Shown: positions 6,774 through 14,561 of the stretch, one piece after another
How positions within the stretch are numbered: the stretch's first letter is position 1
Layout of the letters: the number at the start of each line of letters is the position of its first letter
DNA from: an uncultured Eubacteriales bacterium
GTDB taxonomy: Bacteria > Bacillota > Clostridia > UBA1381 > UBA9506
Direction of reading: 5' to 3'
DNA: 20,722 nt
Assembly (NCBI GenBank): GCA_900545185.1
Contig: UQYH01000030.1
Coordinates: 1-20,722, forward strand
Made by a program: the position numbers and the translations under genes
The notes under the pieces: generated by a model
Seen by the model: the letters and a program-made list of their open reading frames with translations, nothing else
The model's database searches: none
Told to the model about the DNA's origin: nothing

Positions 6774-7460
6774 ATGAATGTAACCATCATTCGGGCAACG
6801 AGCCGAAAAAACAGCAGTACATACAATGCAGCGCAATACTTTATATCAAGCCTCCATAACGTGGAGGAGGTTTTTGAATTTACATTGCCGAAGGATATGC
6901 CGCATATTTGCTGCGGCTGTTATGCCTGCCTGAGCGGTAACGAAGAAAAGTGCGGCGGATATGCCTATTTAAAGCCGATTAACGAAGCAATTGCAAAATC
7001 GCAGCTGCTTATTTTTTGCTGCCCGGTTTGGTGTTTTCATGCGCCGGGGCAAATTAAGTCGTTTTTAGACCATTACGGCTACAGGTGGCTTGTGCATCGG
7101 CCGAATTTTGACATGCTGCACAAGCAGGCCGTCATTATCACCACGGCCGGGGGCGGCGGCTTACGATCTGCCGCAAAGGATATCGCTGACAGCATGTACT
7201 ATTACGGCGTAGCCCGAACACATGTGGTAACGCAGTCCGTTTGGGGTTATTTTTGGAATGATATGCCCGAAAATATGAAGCGCAGCTTTACCCGAAAGCT
7301 TGATAAAGCCGCTGTCAAGGTTGAAAAATGTGCAAGATATTTAAAACCTTCCTGTAAAGTGAAATTTCTTTACATAATGTTTAAACACCTGCATTTGGCC
7401 GATAAAATGTGGCCGATCGACAATGCATATTGGAAAGAGCATGTAAAAAGCGGTATGTAA
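6774..7460 (+). CDS. Flavodoxin-like NAD(P)H-dependent oxidoreductase / iron-sulfur-flavoprotein-type protein
   Basis: A 228-residue protein of the flavodoxin-fold NAD(P)H:FMN oxidoreductase group. The N-terminal strand MNVTIIRATSRKNSSTYN is the FMN-phosphate loop. The cysteine cluster ICCGCYAC (C46, C47, C49, C52), plus C60, matches the region that binds Fe-S or supplies redox thiols in related proteins. LLIFCCPVWCFHAPGQIKSFLDH is the usual strand before the second FMN loop, and IITTAGGGGLRSA is the third. The C-terminal 60 residues are basic and aromatic. The electron acceptor is unknown. AGGAG lies 8 nt before the ATG. The gene follows the small ORF in a transcript with a strong promoter and operator candidate, consistent with induction by a toxic or redox-active compound. 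Confidence 0.82.
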   Translation: MNVTIIRATSRKNSSTYNAAQYFISSLHNVEEVFEFTLPKDMPHICCGCYACLSGNEEKCGGYAYLKPINEAIAKSQLLIFCCPVWCFHAPGQIKSFLDHYGYRWLVHRPNFDMLHKQAVIITTAGGGGLRSAAKDIADSMYYYGVARTHVVTQSVWGYFWNDMPENMKRSFTRKLDKAAVKVEKCARYLKPSCKVKFLYIMFKHLHLADKMWPIDNAYWKEHVKSGM

Positions 7461-7523
7461 ACGCCCATTTTGCAGACGGAAATGACGCGGAAAAAATTAT
7501 CTGCCGTGCCGAACGTTTGGGGG

Positions 7524-7552
7524 TTGTAAAATGCTTTCTTTTGTGATACAAT
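7524..7552 (+). promoter_or_regulatory. Promoter of the zinc-ribbon/DUF5050 gene
   Basis: TTGTAA at 7524-7529, a 17-bp spacer, and TACAAT at 7547-7552, placing the start about 40 nt upstream of the gene. The same two hexamers with the same spacing recur at 17351-17379 ahead of the DUF4364 gene. Confidence 0.7.
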
Positions 7553-7598
7553 AAAATAACATTTGATTTTATGTACATACAATATAGGAGGCAACATT

Positions 7599-9461
7599 AT
7601 GCAAATTGATTTGCTGTGTCCGGTGGAAAACCAGGGCGTTACAGTTAAAACAAATTCAAAAACAGGAGAACCGTATGCGCTTTTAAAGCTGTTTAATTTA
7701 AGTCGGCGTATGATCGATTCCGTTTCGTTTATTGTGCGCGTTTATGATGCAAACGGCGGCGCCTTGGGCGAAATTCAGGTTGATTTAAAAGAACTGGAGG
7801 GACAGCCGCAAAGCTTTTTTGCCGAGAATAAGGCGGTATCGCTGGCGGAATATCCGGAGGCTAAGCACATTACAGCCGAGTTTTTGGAGGTTACGTTCGC
7901 AGAGGGAGAACCTTATGTTAAAGAGGGGGAACTGACGGAGATCACCATCCCCGAACCGGATTATGATGAAAAAATGAGATTGATTTCGGCCGCCGGAGAA
8001 GATGCGCAGTGCTATGCGCACGATTTGGGGCCGCACTGGATTTGTGTTTGCGGCCGTCCGAATTTAAACGGCGCGGACAATTGTGTACGCTGCGGTCGTG
8101 AAAAAGCCTATGTGATGGCTCATTTTTCCTCGCGCGATGCGTTGAATCAAACGCTTGTGGAGCAAATGGAAGCGGAAAAACGTGCGGAAGAAGAAAAAAA
8201 AGCAGCCGAAGCGCAGGCAAAGGCAGAGCGCAGCCGCAAAAGAAGAAAAACGGCCTTGCGAGTCGTTGTCGGTGTGGCGGCGTTGGCTGTTTTGTGCGTG
8301 CTGGGTTATTTGGCTTATGATGGTATTATGATTTTAAGCGGCAACAGCGCAGCCAAAAAGGGAGATTATCTTGCGGCGTACAGCCGTTATGCGGCGGCCG
8401 GTTCGGTAAAAAAGCTGGCGACTGTTTCGGAAGAAGTGCGCGGTAATTCCAACGCAAATTTAACACAATCCGGCATTTTGGCATCCGATGATGAAAATTT
8501 ATATTACATTGACAGTTCCTATGCTATTTATAAGGAAAGCAAAGCAACCGGCGAAAAAACACGCTTGGGCGATGCAGAGGGTATTTATTTAAATGTGTTA
8601 AACGGCTGGGTTTATTATTTGGATGCGAACACAGGTCAGGCATTGTGCCGCATCAGCACAAGCGGAGACAATACAGAGGTTTTATATGAGGTGACGGAAG
8701 GCCACTTCGGCAGCGTGGCACTTGTGGGCAACGAGCTTTATTTTGTGCTGCAAGAGCCTGCCAAAAACGTAACACCCGAAATGCAGGAGCAGGCGGCGCA
8801 GCAGGGCGGCAACACCTATCAATATCGCCTGTATCGTTTAAAAGTTGGCGCTAAAAAGCCGAAGCCGGTTTCGGATTTGAATATTTCGCAGTTTGTTACC
8901 TATCAGGGCAGCATATATTATTTTGACGAAGAAGGCTCCTTGTGCAGTATGAATCGTAAGGGCGCAGACGTTAAAAAACTGGTCAGCGGACCGGTATACG
9001 GGTTTGATGTGTATGCCGATAATTTATATTATTTGGACGGCAGCCAGACTGAAGATAACGGACAGCCGAAGCTGACCCTTGAAAAAGCCGATTTAGACGG
9101 AACATACAGCGAAAATATTGTTGCCGATCAGCTTGTCATCGGGTTTAACTTTGACGAAGGTGCGCTGTATTATCTGGCCTATGTAAACGGCATGGCCGAG
9201 CTGCACAAAAAGAGCGGCGGCGAGGATACCGTCATCCTTGAAACCTGTCAGCTGTTTAACATGGCAGACGGCTATATGATGTATGTAACCCCCATGGGCG
9301 AATTTATGAAAACCAAGTTTGATAAAAGCGGCTTTGAAGAAATTAAAGCAGCCGCTATCGAAGCGCAGGACTCGGACGCTGATGGCGAACTGGCCCCCAA
9401 AGCTTCGCCCGAAGCTGAGACGGAAGCTCCGGCGGCCGAATCGGCCGAGCGGGCAGAATAA
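7599..9461 (+). CDS. Zinc-ribbon, single-pass membrane protein with extracellular DUF5050-like domain
   Basis: A 620-residue protein. Residues 1-125 form a beta-rich domain of unknown function. A zinc ribbon follows, with CVC (C149, C151) and CVRCG (C162, C165). Next come a charged coiled-coil-like stretch (about 187-215, EAEKRAEEEKKAAEAQAKAE), a basic stop RSRKRRK, and one membrane helix (about 219-240). After the membrane come an alpha-helical 'AAKKGDYLAAYSRYAAAG' element and repeated LYYIDSS, VYYLDAN, IYYFDEE and LYYLDGS blades typical of DUF5050 propeller-like proteins. The tail is Ala/Glu-rich. The positive-inside rule puts the ribbon in the cytoplasm and the propeller outside. I chose the ATG at 7599 because AGGAGG (7586-7591) lies 7 nt upstream; the longer frame from 7563 would begin upstream of this site. 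A sensor or envelope role is inference only. Confidence 0.8.
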   Translation: MQIDLLCPVENQGVTVKTNSKTGEPYALLKLFNLSRRMIDSVSFIVRVYDANGGALGEIQVDLKELEGQPQSFFAENKAVSLAEYPEAKHITAEFLEVTFAEGEPYVKEGELTEITIPEPDYDEKMRLISAAGEDAQCYAHDLGPHWICVCGRPNLNGADNCVRCGREKAYVMAHFSSRDALNQTLVEQMEAEKRAEEEKKAAEAQAKAERSRKRRKTALRVVVGVAALAVLCVLGYLAYDGIMILSGNSAAKKGDYLAAYSRYAAAGSVKKLATVSEEVRGNSNANLTQSGILASDDENLYYIDSSYAIYKESKATGEKTRLGDAEGIYLNVLNGWVYYLDANTGQALCRISTSGDNTEVLYEVTEGHFGSVALVGNELYFVLQEPAKNVTPEMQEQAAQQGGNTYQYRLYRLKVGAKKPKPVSDLNISQFVTYQGSIYYFDEEGSLCSMNRKGADVKKLVSGPVYGFDVYADNLYYLDGSQTEDNGQPKLTLEKADLDGTYSENIVADQLVIGFNFDEGALYYLAYVNGMAELHKKSGGEDTVILETCQLFNMADGYMMYVTPMGEFMKTKFDKSGFEEIKAAAIEAQDSDADGELAPKASPEAETEAPAAESAERAE

Positions 9462-9489
9462 AAAATATTTTTATGTATAACCGAAAGCA

Positions 9490-9554
9490 AAAGGGGTATA
9501 CTGATAGTGACCTCACAAAATACATGATACTTCTTGTATGAAGTATGCCCCTTT
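9490..9554 (+). ncRNA. Structured RNA candidate (branched hairpin)
   Basis: AAAGGGGTATACT (9490-9502) pairs with AGTATGCCCCTTT (9542-9554) over 13 bp with one G-U pair. Inside it, GTG/CAC with loop ACCT and ATACA/TGTAT with a 10-nt loop can form two further stems, giving a three-way junction. It lies 28 nt after the DUF5050 gene and 7 nt before a strong terminator. It could be a 3'-UTR structure, a small RNA released from the mRNA, or a short palindromic repeat. I recognise no riboswitch family. Confidence 0.4.
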
Positions 9555-9560
9555 ACCTTC

Positions 9561-9606
9561 AGATGCGTTATGCTGTATAGCAGTACGGTATAACGCATCT
9601 TTTTTA
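9561..9606 (+). terminator. Rho-independent terminator
   Basis: Perfect 11-bp stem AGATGCGTTAT (9561-9571) and ATAACGCATCT (9590-9600), followed by TTTTTT. It ends transcription of the DUF5050 gene and of the preceding structured segment. Confidence 0.88.
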
Positions 9607-9705
9607 TATTCAGATTGGAGTTTGCTGCAAAAGCGCTGTTTTTGCATAAGCTTGTATCACTTTCCCACTTCATGTCACAAATTACTTGTTTTGTCAAAAA
9701 CACTG

Positions 9706-9734
9706 TTGCAATCGGACAGAAGGTGTTATATAAT
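9706..9734 (+). promoter_or_regulatory. Distal promoter upstream of the DUF4838 gene
   Basis: TTGCAA (9706-9711), a 17-bp spacer, and TATAAT (9729-9734), then AGC. The leader to the gene would be about 285 nt and holds a CAAAGG/CCTTTG hairpin (9769-9774 with 9789-9794). Bases 9607-9700 hold no convincing gene. Confidence 0.65.
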
Positions 9735-9916
9735 AGCTGTACGCCGACAAAGACGCCTGCGGTATGCACAAAGGGGAGAGATCAGAAGCCTTTGCGAGGT
9801 TATGTGTGCGCGGACTTTGAAGTTGAAATTTACCGTATATTTCGCAGCCGCAAGGCAGATTTATTATCATTTAAAGAGTTTGAGCCATATTTTGTATGTT
9901 TTGCGAAAATTGTTTG

Positions 9917-9945
9917 TTGCAAACGGGTGCTGTGTGTGATATAAT
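9917..9945 (+). promoter_or_regulatory. Proximal promoter of the DUF4838 gene
   Basis: TTGCAA (9917-9922), a 17-bp spacer, and TATAAT (9940-9945), followed by AGC. It shares both hexamers, spacing and flanks (TGTTTTG, GTTGCAA.CGG, ATATAATAGC) with the promoter at 9706. The leader contains a small hairpin, AGGCAT (9982-9987) with ATGCCT (10004-10009), just before the ribosome-binding site. Confidence 0.75.
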
Positions 9946-10025
9946 AGCCATGCATGCTCGGTAAAGAGAAGCAATAAGACCAGGCATACGGGGGGACTCT
10001 CTAATGCCTATGCAGAGGTGGAAAA

Positions 10026-11642
10026 ATGAAAATTAATTTACAAACCAAAGTGTGTATTACATTGCCGCAGCAGCCGACGCTGCGTGAACAATTTGCGGCC
10101 GAAGAACTGAAAAAATATTTGTATATAATGACAGGTGCAAGCATCATCATTACCTCCGCGCCGGCGGTGGATGCGGATGCTTGCTTTCTGCTGGGACATC
10201 CTGCACACAACAAGGCCGCTGCGGCGTTTATTACGCCCGAAGCTTTTGATGCGGCCGTGCCGGGAGACGAAGGCTTTATGCTGCGCAGCGTCGGCGCAGC
10301 AACACTCTTAATCGGCGGCAGCAGGGACAGCCTTGAACGCGGTACTCTTTACGGCGTTTACGAATTGTTAGAGCGTTTTTGCGGATGCAGTCTGGCAGCG
10401 TATTCAAAACCGGGGCTTATGGCAGGTGAATTTGTGCCGAAGGTACGGGAGCTTATTTTACAGGATATTGATTCCGTAAAGGAAAGCGCCGATACGGCAT
10501 ACCGTACGGCCATTGTTCAATATGGTGACGCGGCCGGCAGTGTAGAACACGGGCTGAATGTATCGTTTTTGGACTGGCTTTCTAAAAACCGATACAATCG
10601 GATTTTAACCTGGGTGAGCGTGTATGAGGATTTAAAGGCAAACGGGCTTTTGCATGAGGCAATGCGCCGCGGTATACAGTTTACGGTAGGTCATCATGGC
10701 GCGGCACGTCATTTTATGCCGCCGTTCGGCAATGCATACTTTTCGGAGCATTATTATGAAACACATCCCGAGTATTATAAACTAAAAAGTGACGGAACCA
10801 GATTTTGCATTTCGGATCACATGGGTCAGTGCGTTTTTTGCAGCCGCAACGAGGATATTTATGATGTGCTGTGTGAGCACATTGTCAGCTGGGCAAAAGA
10901 AAATCCGCTGGTTGACATCATTGCTTTTTGGCCGCAGGACGGCATGGATGAGGACTGCCAATGCGAGGCTTGCCGACAGTATACAAAGCTTGAAAACTAT
11001 ACATATTTTATGAACACCTTGGCAAAGCGTGTGAGTGCGGTATATCCGCAAATGAAAATTGATATGCTGCTGTATGTGGATTTGTGGGAATGCCCCGAAG
11101 GCATACAGCTGTCTGAAAATTTGCTGCTTGATGAGGCCACCTGGCATGACAGCGGCTTGCGTACGGTCGGTAAACCGGACGGCACTTGTCTGGAGAACAG
11201 CCTGTTCGAAAAAAATATCATTCCTTGGCGCAAAACAGGGGCGCAGTGCGTGTATTATGATTATGAGATGGGTGTGTATCCGGCTCGGAACCGATACATC
11301 CCCATGGCAGATGAAATACAAAGTATTTTCCGCCGCTGCCGGGCGTTGGGCTTGCTGGGAATCGGTACGCAAATAGAGTGCTACAACCTGTGGAATCATT
11401 TGTTTAACTTTTACTGCTTCGGGCGTACGGCATATAACACAAGCCTTTCTATGGAGGACAATTTGACTTGCTTTGGCCGCATTTTCGGCCGTGGGGCTAA
11501 AGCGGTGCAAGCAATTATCCGACTTTGCGAGGCCTGTCTGGATGGCCGGGTGCCGATTGACGAAGCCGGCATGTATCTGATGGAGCATATTGACAAAAAA
11601 CATATCTACGCGCTGTATGATAAAGCGCTGGATGCTGCTTAA
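10026..11642 (+). CDS. DUF4838 carbohydrate-active protein, truncated by in-frame TAA
   Basis: This frame gives 538 residues before a TAA. Residues 1-140 resemble the N-terminal alpha/beta domain of alpha-glucuronidases and GH20-type enzymes (LREQFAAEELKKYLYIMTGA, then GGSRDSLERGTLYGVYELLE). The DUF4838 barrel follows, with VGHHGAARHFMPP (221-233), the aromatic HYYETHPEYYKLKSDGTRFC, and the family block FWPQDGMDEDCQCEACR (301-317). There is no signal peptide, so it should be cytosolic. Substrate and reaction are not established for the family. AGAGGTGG precedes the ATG. The TAA at 11640-11642 lies within sequence that continues in the same frame for another 84 codons, so the gene is probably broken or the stop is an error. 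It is the first gene of a cassette with GH2 and GH123-like genes. Confidence 0.85.
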   Translation: MKINLQTKVCITLPQQPTLREQFAAEELKKYLYIMTGASIIITSAPAVDADACFLLGHPAHNKAAAAFITPEAFDAAVPGDEGFMLRSVGAATLLIGGSRDSLERGTLYGVYELLERFCGCSLAAYSKPGLMAGEFVPKVRELILQDIDSVKESADTAYRTAIVQYGDAAGSVEHGLNVSFLDWLSKNRYNRILTWVSVYEDLKANGLLHEAMRRGIQFTVGHHGAARHFMPPFGNAYFSEHYYETHPEYYKLKSDGTRFCISDHMGQCVFCSRNEDIYDVLCEHIVSWAKENPLVDIIAFWPQDGMDEDCQCEACRQYTKLENYTYFMNTLAKRVSAVYPQMKIDMLLYVDLWECPEGIQLSENLLLDEATWHDSGLRTVGKPDGTCLENSLFEKNIIPWRKTGAQCVYYDYEMGVYPARNRYIPMADEIQSIFRRCRALGLLGIGTQIECYNLWNHLFNFYCFGRTAYNTSLSMEDNLTCFGRIFGRGAKAVQAIIRLCEACLDGRVPIDEAGMYLMEHIDKKHIYALYDKALDAA

Positions 11643-11897
11643 ACAGCACTGTTTCGGAACAACATCCGCTTAATGCGTATGGCATTTCGATATTCGGATT
11701 TGGAAACACAGCAGGTGGGTGCCAAGGAGCAGTACCCGTATCAGGCACTAAAGGAATATCCGAACGTATCCGAAGAACTTTTATACATGACGGAGTTTGA
11801 CAGCTTTCAGCATCATGACCCGGGTTACGGCATTATGATTCCCGTGGCAGGCAAGAGTACAGCTTACAAGCCGGATGTATGGTATCGGTTTGAATAG
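11643..11897 (+). pseudogene. C-terminal remainder of the DUF4838 gene after the in-frame stop
   Basis: After the TAA, the same frame runs on for 84 codons (TALFRNNIRLMRMAFRYSDLE, later DSFQHHDPGYGIM and YKPDVWYRFE) to a TAG at 11895. The junction ..YDKALDAA-stop-TALFRNNIRL reads as one continuous helix of the kind that ends DUF4838 proteins, and no ribosome-binding site precedes the first ATG at 11673. A single base change from AAA, CAA or GAA would restore a 623-residue protein. A separately translated 74-residue peptide from 11673 is unlikely. Confidence 0.72.
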
Positions 11898-12002
11898 GGC
11901 ATACCCGGACGAATATGACGGTTGCTATACGGCTTTTTTTACAATGAAGCTGGTAATACACCCAAAAGCCATATACTGTATGCCTTGTACATAAATTGTA
12001 TG

Positions 12003-12031
12003 TTGAAAAGGCTGCATGGGATCTGTATAAT
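12003..12031 (+). promoter_or_regulatory. Promoter of the GH2-GH123 pair
   Basis: TTGAAA (12003-12008), a 17-bp spacer, and TATAAT (12026-12031), giving a leader of only about 15 nt that contains AAAGGAG. The promoter lies inside the upstream extension of the open frame, which supports starting the GH2 protein at 12053. Between 11898 and 12002 I see a T-run at 11935-11941 without a convincing stem. Confidence 0.75.
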
Positions 12032-12052
12032 GAAAACGAAAGGAGCTCACAC

Positions 12053-14509
12053 ATGATTACAGAAAACAAAACGATTTTAAAAATTGCTGCGGCGCAGCCG
12101 GAAAAGGGTATGTCAGCCGAGATAACAGCGGAAAAGGTAATTAAAACCTGTACGTTTACGATTTGTGACGCAAGCGGTGCGGTTTTGACAGAGGGACAAG
12201 CGGAGGGCGGTGCAACAGTACGGTTTACAGCCAAGCACCAAGCTGAATGCTGGTCGGTGGAACGGCCTGTTTTATATACGCTGCAAGCGGATTTATGCTT
12301 TTGTGACGGAACGGCGGAAACCGTTTCCGACCGCTTTGGGTATCGCTGGTTTTCAACGGATGAAAACTATATTTACTTAAATGATTATCCTTATTATGTG
12401 CGCGCATATATCCGCGGCGCAGCGGCACATGAACACCAAAATAACTGCAATTTAAGCGAATATGAGTTTTACAGAAAAAATATTCAAATGGCAAAATCGT
12501 ACGGCTTCAATGCCATTCGGTTTCACTCTGTTGTACCGCCGGAGGCATGTTTTCGGGCGGCTGATGAACTGGGCATTTTAATTCACATTGAAATGCGTGA
12601 AGAGGATTCGGAATATGATAACTTAGAGGAAATGCTTTACGGAAAAAATAATTTTCTTTCAGACCGTGAGCTGATTCATATTATCAACAGCTTGTATAAT
12701 CATCCGTCCTTTATGGTGTATTGTGTCGGCAATGAAATTCGCGAACCGGGCAAAAAGCCACGAATCCGAGAAATTCGGGACATTGTAAAAAAACTGGATC
12801 CCTCGCGCTTGTTTATTGATACCTGTGCCGACGGAGAATATGACAGAACCTGTGTTGATTTTGACGTACAGCACATGGGATATTACTTTCCCTATGCCAA
12901 GCATGGTGATATGTTTGAAAATACAGATAACTTATTGTGCGTCAAAGCACTCGGCGGCCAGCCGATGGAAACAGAAAACGACAAAAACAAAATCCACCGC
13001 GGCCTTATGTTTCCGCGTCCCGTACTGGCGCATGAGGTTTGCCACTATACATCGTGGCGTGATTTTTATGCCTTAAAAGAAAAGTTTGAAAAATACGGTC
13101 GCCCGGCACCATGGTGGGTGGACGAAGAAATTAAAATGTTGGAGGCCAAGGGGTATAAAGAGGATTTTGCCAAGACCCTGCAGGTGACAAAGGATTATCA
13201 GTTCCGCTGTTGGAAAATCGCACTGGAGGGGATTCGCGCCAGCCATTTTTTGGCCGGATTCCATATGCTGCAATTTGCCGATACGGACAAGTATGAAAAT
13301 TCAAACGGTGTGGTTGATTGCTTTGACGATCCGCACGGCATCAGTACCGAAGCGTTTCGAAAATTTAATGCCGATACGGTGCTTTTGGCGCGGCTCTCTA
13401 AGCAAATTTATGCAGGGGGCGAAACGGTACATATTCCCGTTCTGCTGTCGCAGTTTAAAATTCATCCCTGCCCGAGCGCCGAGTTTTATTACAGCTTAAC
13501 AGAGGGTGAAAAGCTTGTTGCGGAAGGCACTATGAAGGATATGGCAACGGGTGCTTCGGGCTTGTATAAGCTTTGCGGCCTTGAGCTTGTTCTGCCCGCA
13601 ACGGAAACGGGTAAAAAGCTTGTGTTAACCTGTCGGTTAAGCTTTGCAGACGGCACACAAACCGAAAACAGTTGGGAGCTGTGGGTGTTTCCGCAGTGCA
13701 AAAAATTGGATTTGGCAGCGCGCTGTGATATGCAGGCAGACTATTTGGAAAACACGTGCCGGTTTGATGAAAACGCCAAGCTTTTTATAACGGATAAGCT
13801 GGATGATGAACTGTTTAACAAGCTGGATAACGGGGCAGATGTATTGTTTATCTATCGGACGGATTGGACGCGCCATTTGCTGCACAAGGGCATGAAAGCG
13901 CCGAAATACTCTTTCCGTCATACGTGGGAGCGTTTTAAAGGCGTCATTTGGGACAGAGGTACCATCAACGGCGGCATAGATGATCAAGATATTTTAAACC
14001 GTTATGGCTTTGCAACGGATGGACAGGTCAATTTTCAATATTATCCGCTGATTGAGGATAGCGATAAAATTAATTTGGACGATTTTCCGATTGCGGTTCA
14101 TTCGCTGGTAAGCGGTTTGGATAAAAGCAGCCGCGACCGCTTTGACCCTAAAAAGTTCGGTCTTTCCGAATTGATGTATGACCGTACCATGCGCCGCTTT
14201 AGTTATGCCTTTACGCTGCGAGCAGGCAAGGGCAGACTGCTTGTGACGGGCTTTAACTTTACAGGCGTGGATGAACGGGAGCCGGCCTCTTGTGCTATGC
14301 TCAAGGCGCTTGTCGCATACTGCAATTCGAGTGATTTTGCACCGCAAACGACGATTTCGACAGACGAACTTAAGGCGTATTTAGCCGGGGTGGCACAGGA
14401 GGGGCCGCAAAAAGAACGTATGATGACGCAATATTGGCAGTTGGATAATGAACCGGTGGAATCCATGGAATACTGGACAGAATCGGAACGCTATCTGCGT
14501 GAAAATTGA
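12053..14509 (+). CDS. Glycoside hydrolase family 2-type protein
   Basis: An 818-residue retaining glycosidase of the GH2 type (beta-galactosidase, glucuronidase or mannosidase group). Residues 1-100 are an immunoglobulin-like beta domain ending WSVERPVLYTLQADL and SDRFGYRWF. The TIM barrel begins at NYIYLNDYPYYVRAYIRG and contains GFNAIRFHSVVPPEACFRAADELGI (split here across about 151-175). The acid/base glutamate is E228 in VYCVGNEIR, and E328 in VLAHEVCHYTSW is the likely nucleophile. A long C-terminal region (about 455-818) forms further beta domains. The usual N-terminal jelly-roll sugar-binding domain is absent and there is no signal peptide. GGAG lies 8 nt before the ATG at 12053; upstream codons coincide with the promoter. 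The substrate is unknown. It sits 53 nt before the GH123-like gene. Confidence 0.82.
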   Translation: MITENKTILKIAAAQPEKGMSAEITAEKVIKTCTFTICDASGAVLTEGQAEGGATVRFTAKHQAECWSVERPVLYTLQADLCFCDGTAETVSDRFGYRWFSTDENYIYLNDYPYYVRAYIRGAAAHEHQNNCNLSEYEFYRKNIQMAKSYGFNAIRFHSVVPPEACFRAADELGILIHIEMREEDSEYDNLEEMLYGKNNFLSDRELIHIINSLYNHPSFMVYCVGNEIREPGKKPRIREIRDIVKKLDPSRLFIDTCADGEYDRTCVDFDVQHMGYYFPYAKHGDMFENTDNLLCVKALGGQPMETENDKNKIHRGLMFPRPVLAHEVCHYTSWRDFYALKEKFEKYGRPAPWWVDEEIKMLEAKGYKEDFAKTLQVTKDYQFRCWKIALEGIRASHFLAGFHMLQFADTDKYENSNGVVDCFDDPHGISTEAFRKFNADTVLLARLSKQIYAGGETVHIPVLLSQFKIHPCPSAEFYYSLTEGEKLVAEGTMKDMATGASGLYKLCGLELVLPATETGKKLVLTCRLSFADGTQTENSWELWVFPQCKKLDLAARCDMQADYLENTCRFDENAKLFITDKLDDELFNKLDNGADVLFIYRTDWTRHLLHKGMKAPKYSFRHTWERFKGVIWDRGTINGGIDDQDILNRYGFATDGQVNFQYYPLIEDSDKINLDDFPIAVHSLVSGLDKSSRDRFDPKKFGLSELMYDRTMRRFSYAFTLRAGKGRLLVTGFNFTGVDEREPASCAMLKALVAYCNSSDFAPQTTISTDELKAYLAGVAQEGPQKERMMTQYWQLDNEPVESMEYWTESERYLREN

Positions 14510-14561
14510 GTGAAGCATAATAAAAGTTTTTTATCTTTAAGCCAAAATACAGGAGGCATAT

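Noticed and set aside
9272..9769. 165-residue minus-strand ORF
   Set aside because: It runs through the 3' end of the DUF5050 gene and across a terminator, with no family resemblance or ribosome-binding site.
9538..9944. Two overlapping plus-strand ORFs (133 and 109 residues) in the non-coding stretch
   Set aside because: They contain promoters and the terminator, have atypical composition (many C, R, Y) and no good start site.
9730..10025. Riboswitch or T-box in the leader of the DUF4838 gene
   Set aside because: Small hairpins exist, but no T-box sequence or other known riboswitch core could be recognised.
10782..11603. 273-residue antisense ORF
   Set aside because: It is antisense to the conserved DUF4838 core; its composition (H, I, F, R rich) is that of a shadow frame.
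11673..11897. Separate 74-residue gene
   Set aside because: It is in frame with, and continuous in character with, the DUF4838 gene; no ribosome-binding site, so it is treated as a fragment.
11996..12052. 19-residue N-terminal extension of the GH2 protein
   Set aside because: The extension coincides with the -35 and -10 boxes of a good promoter, and AAAGGAG supports the ATG at 12053.
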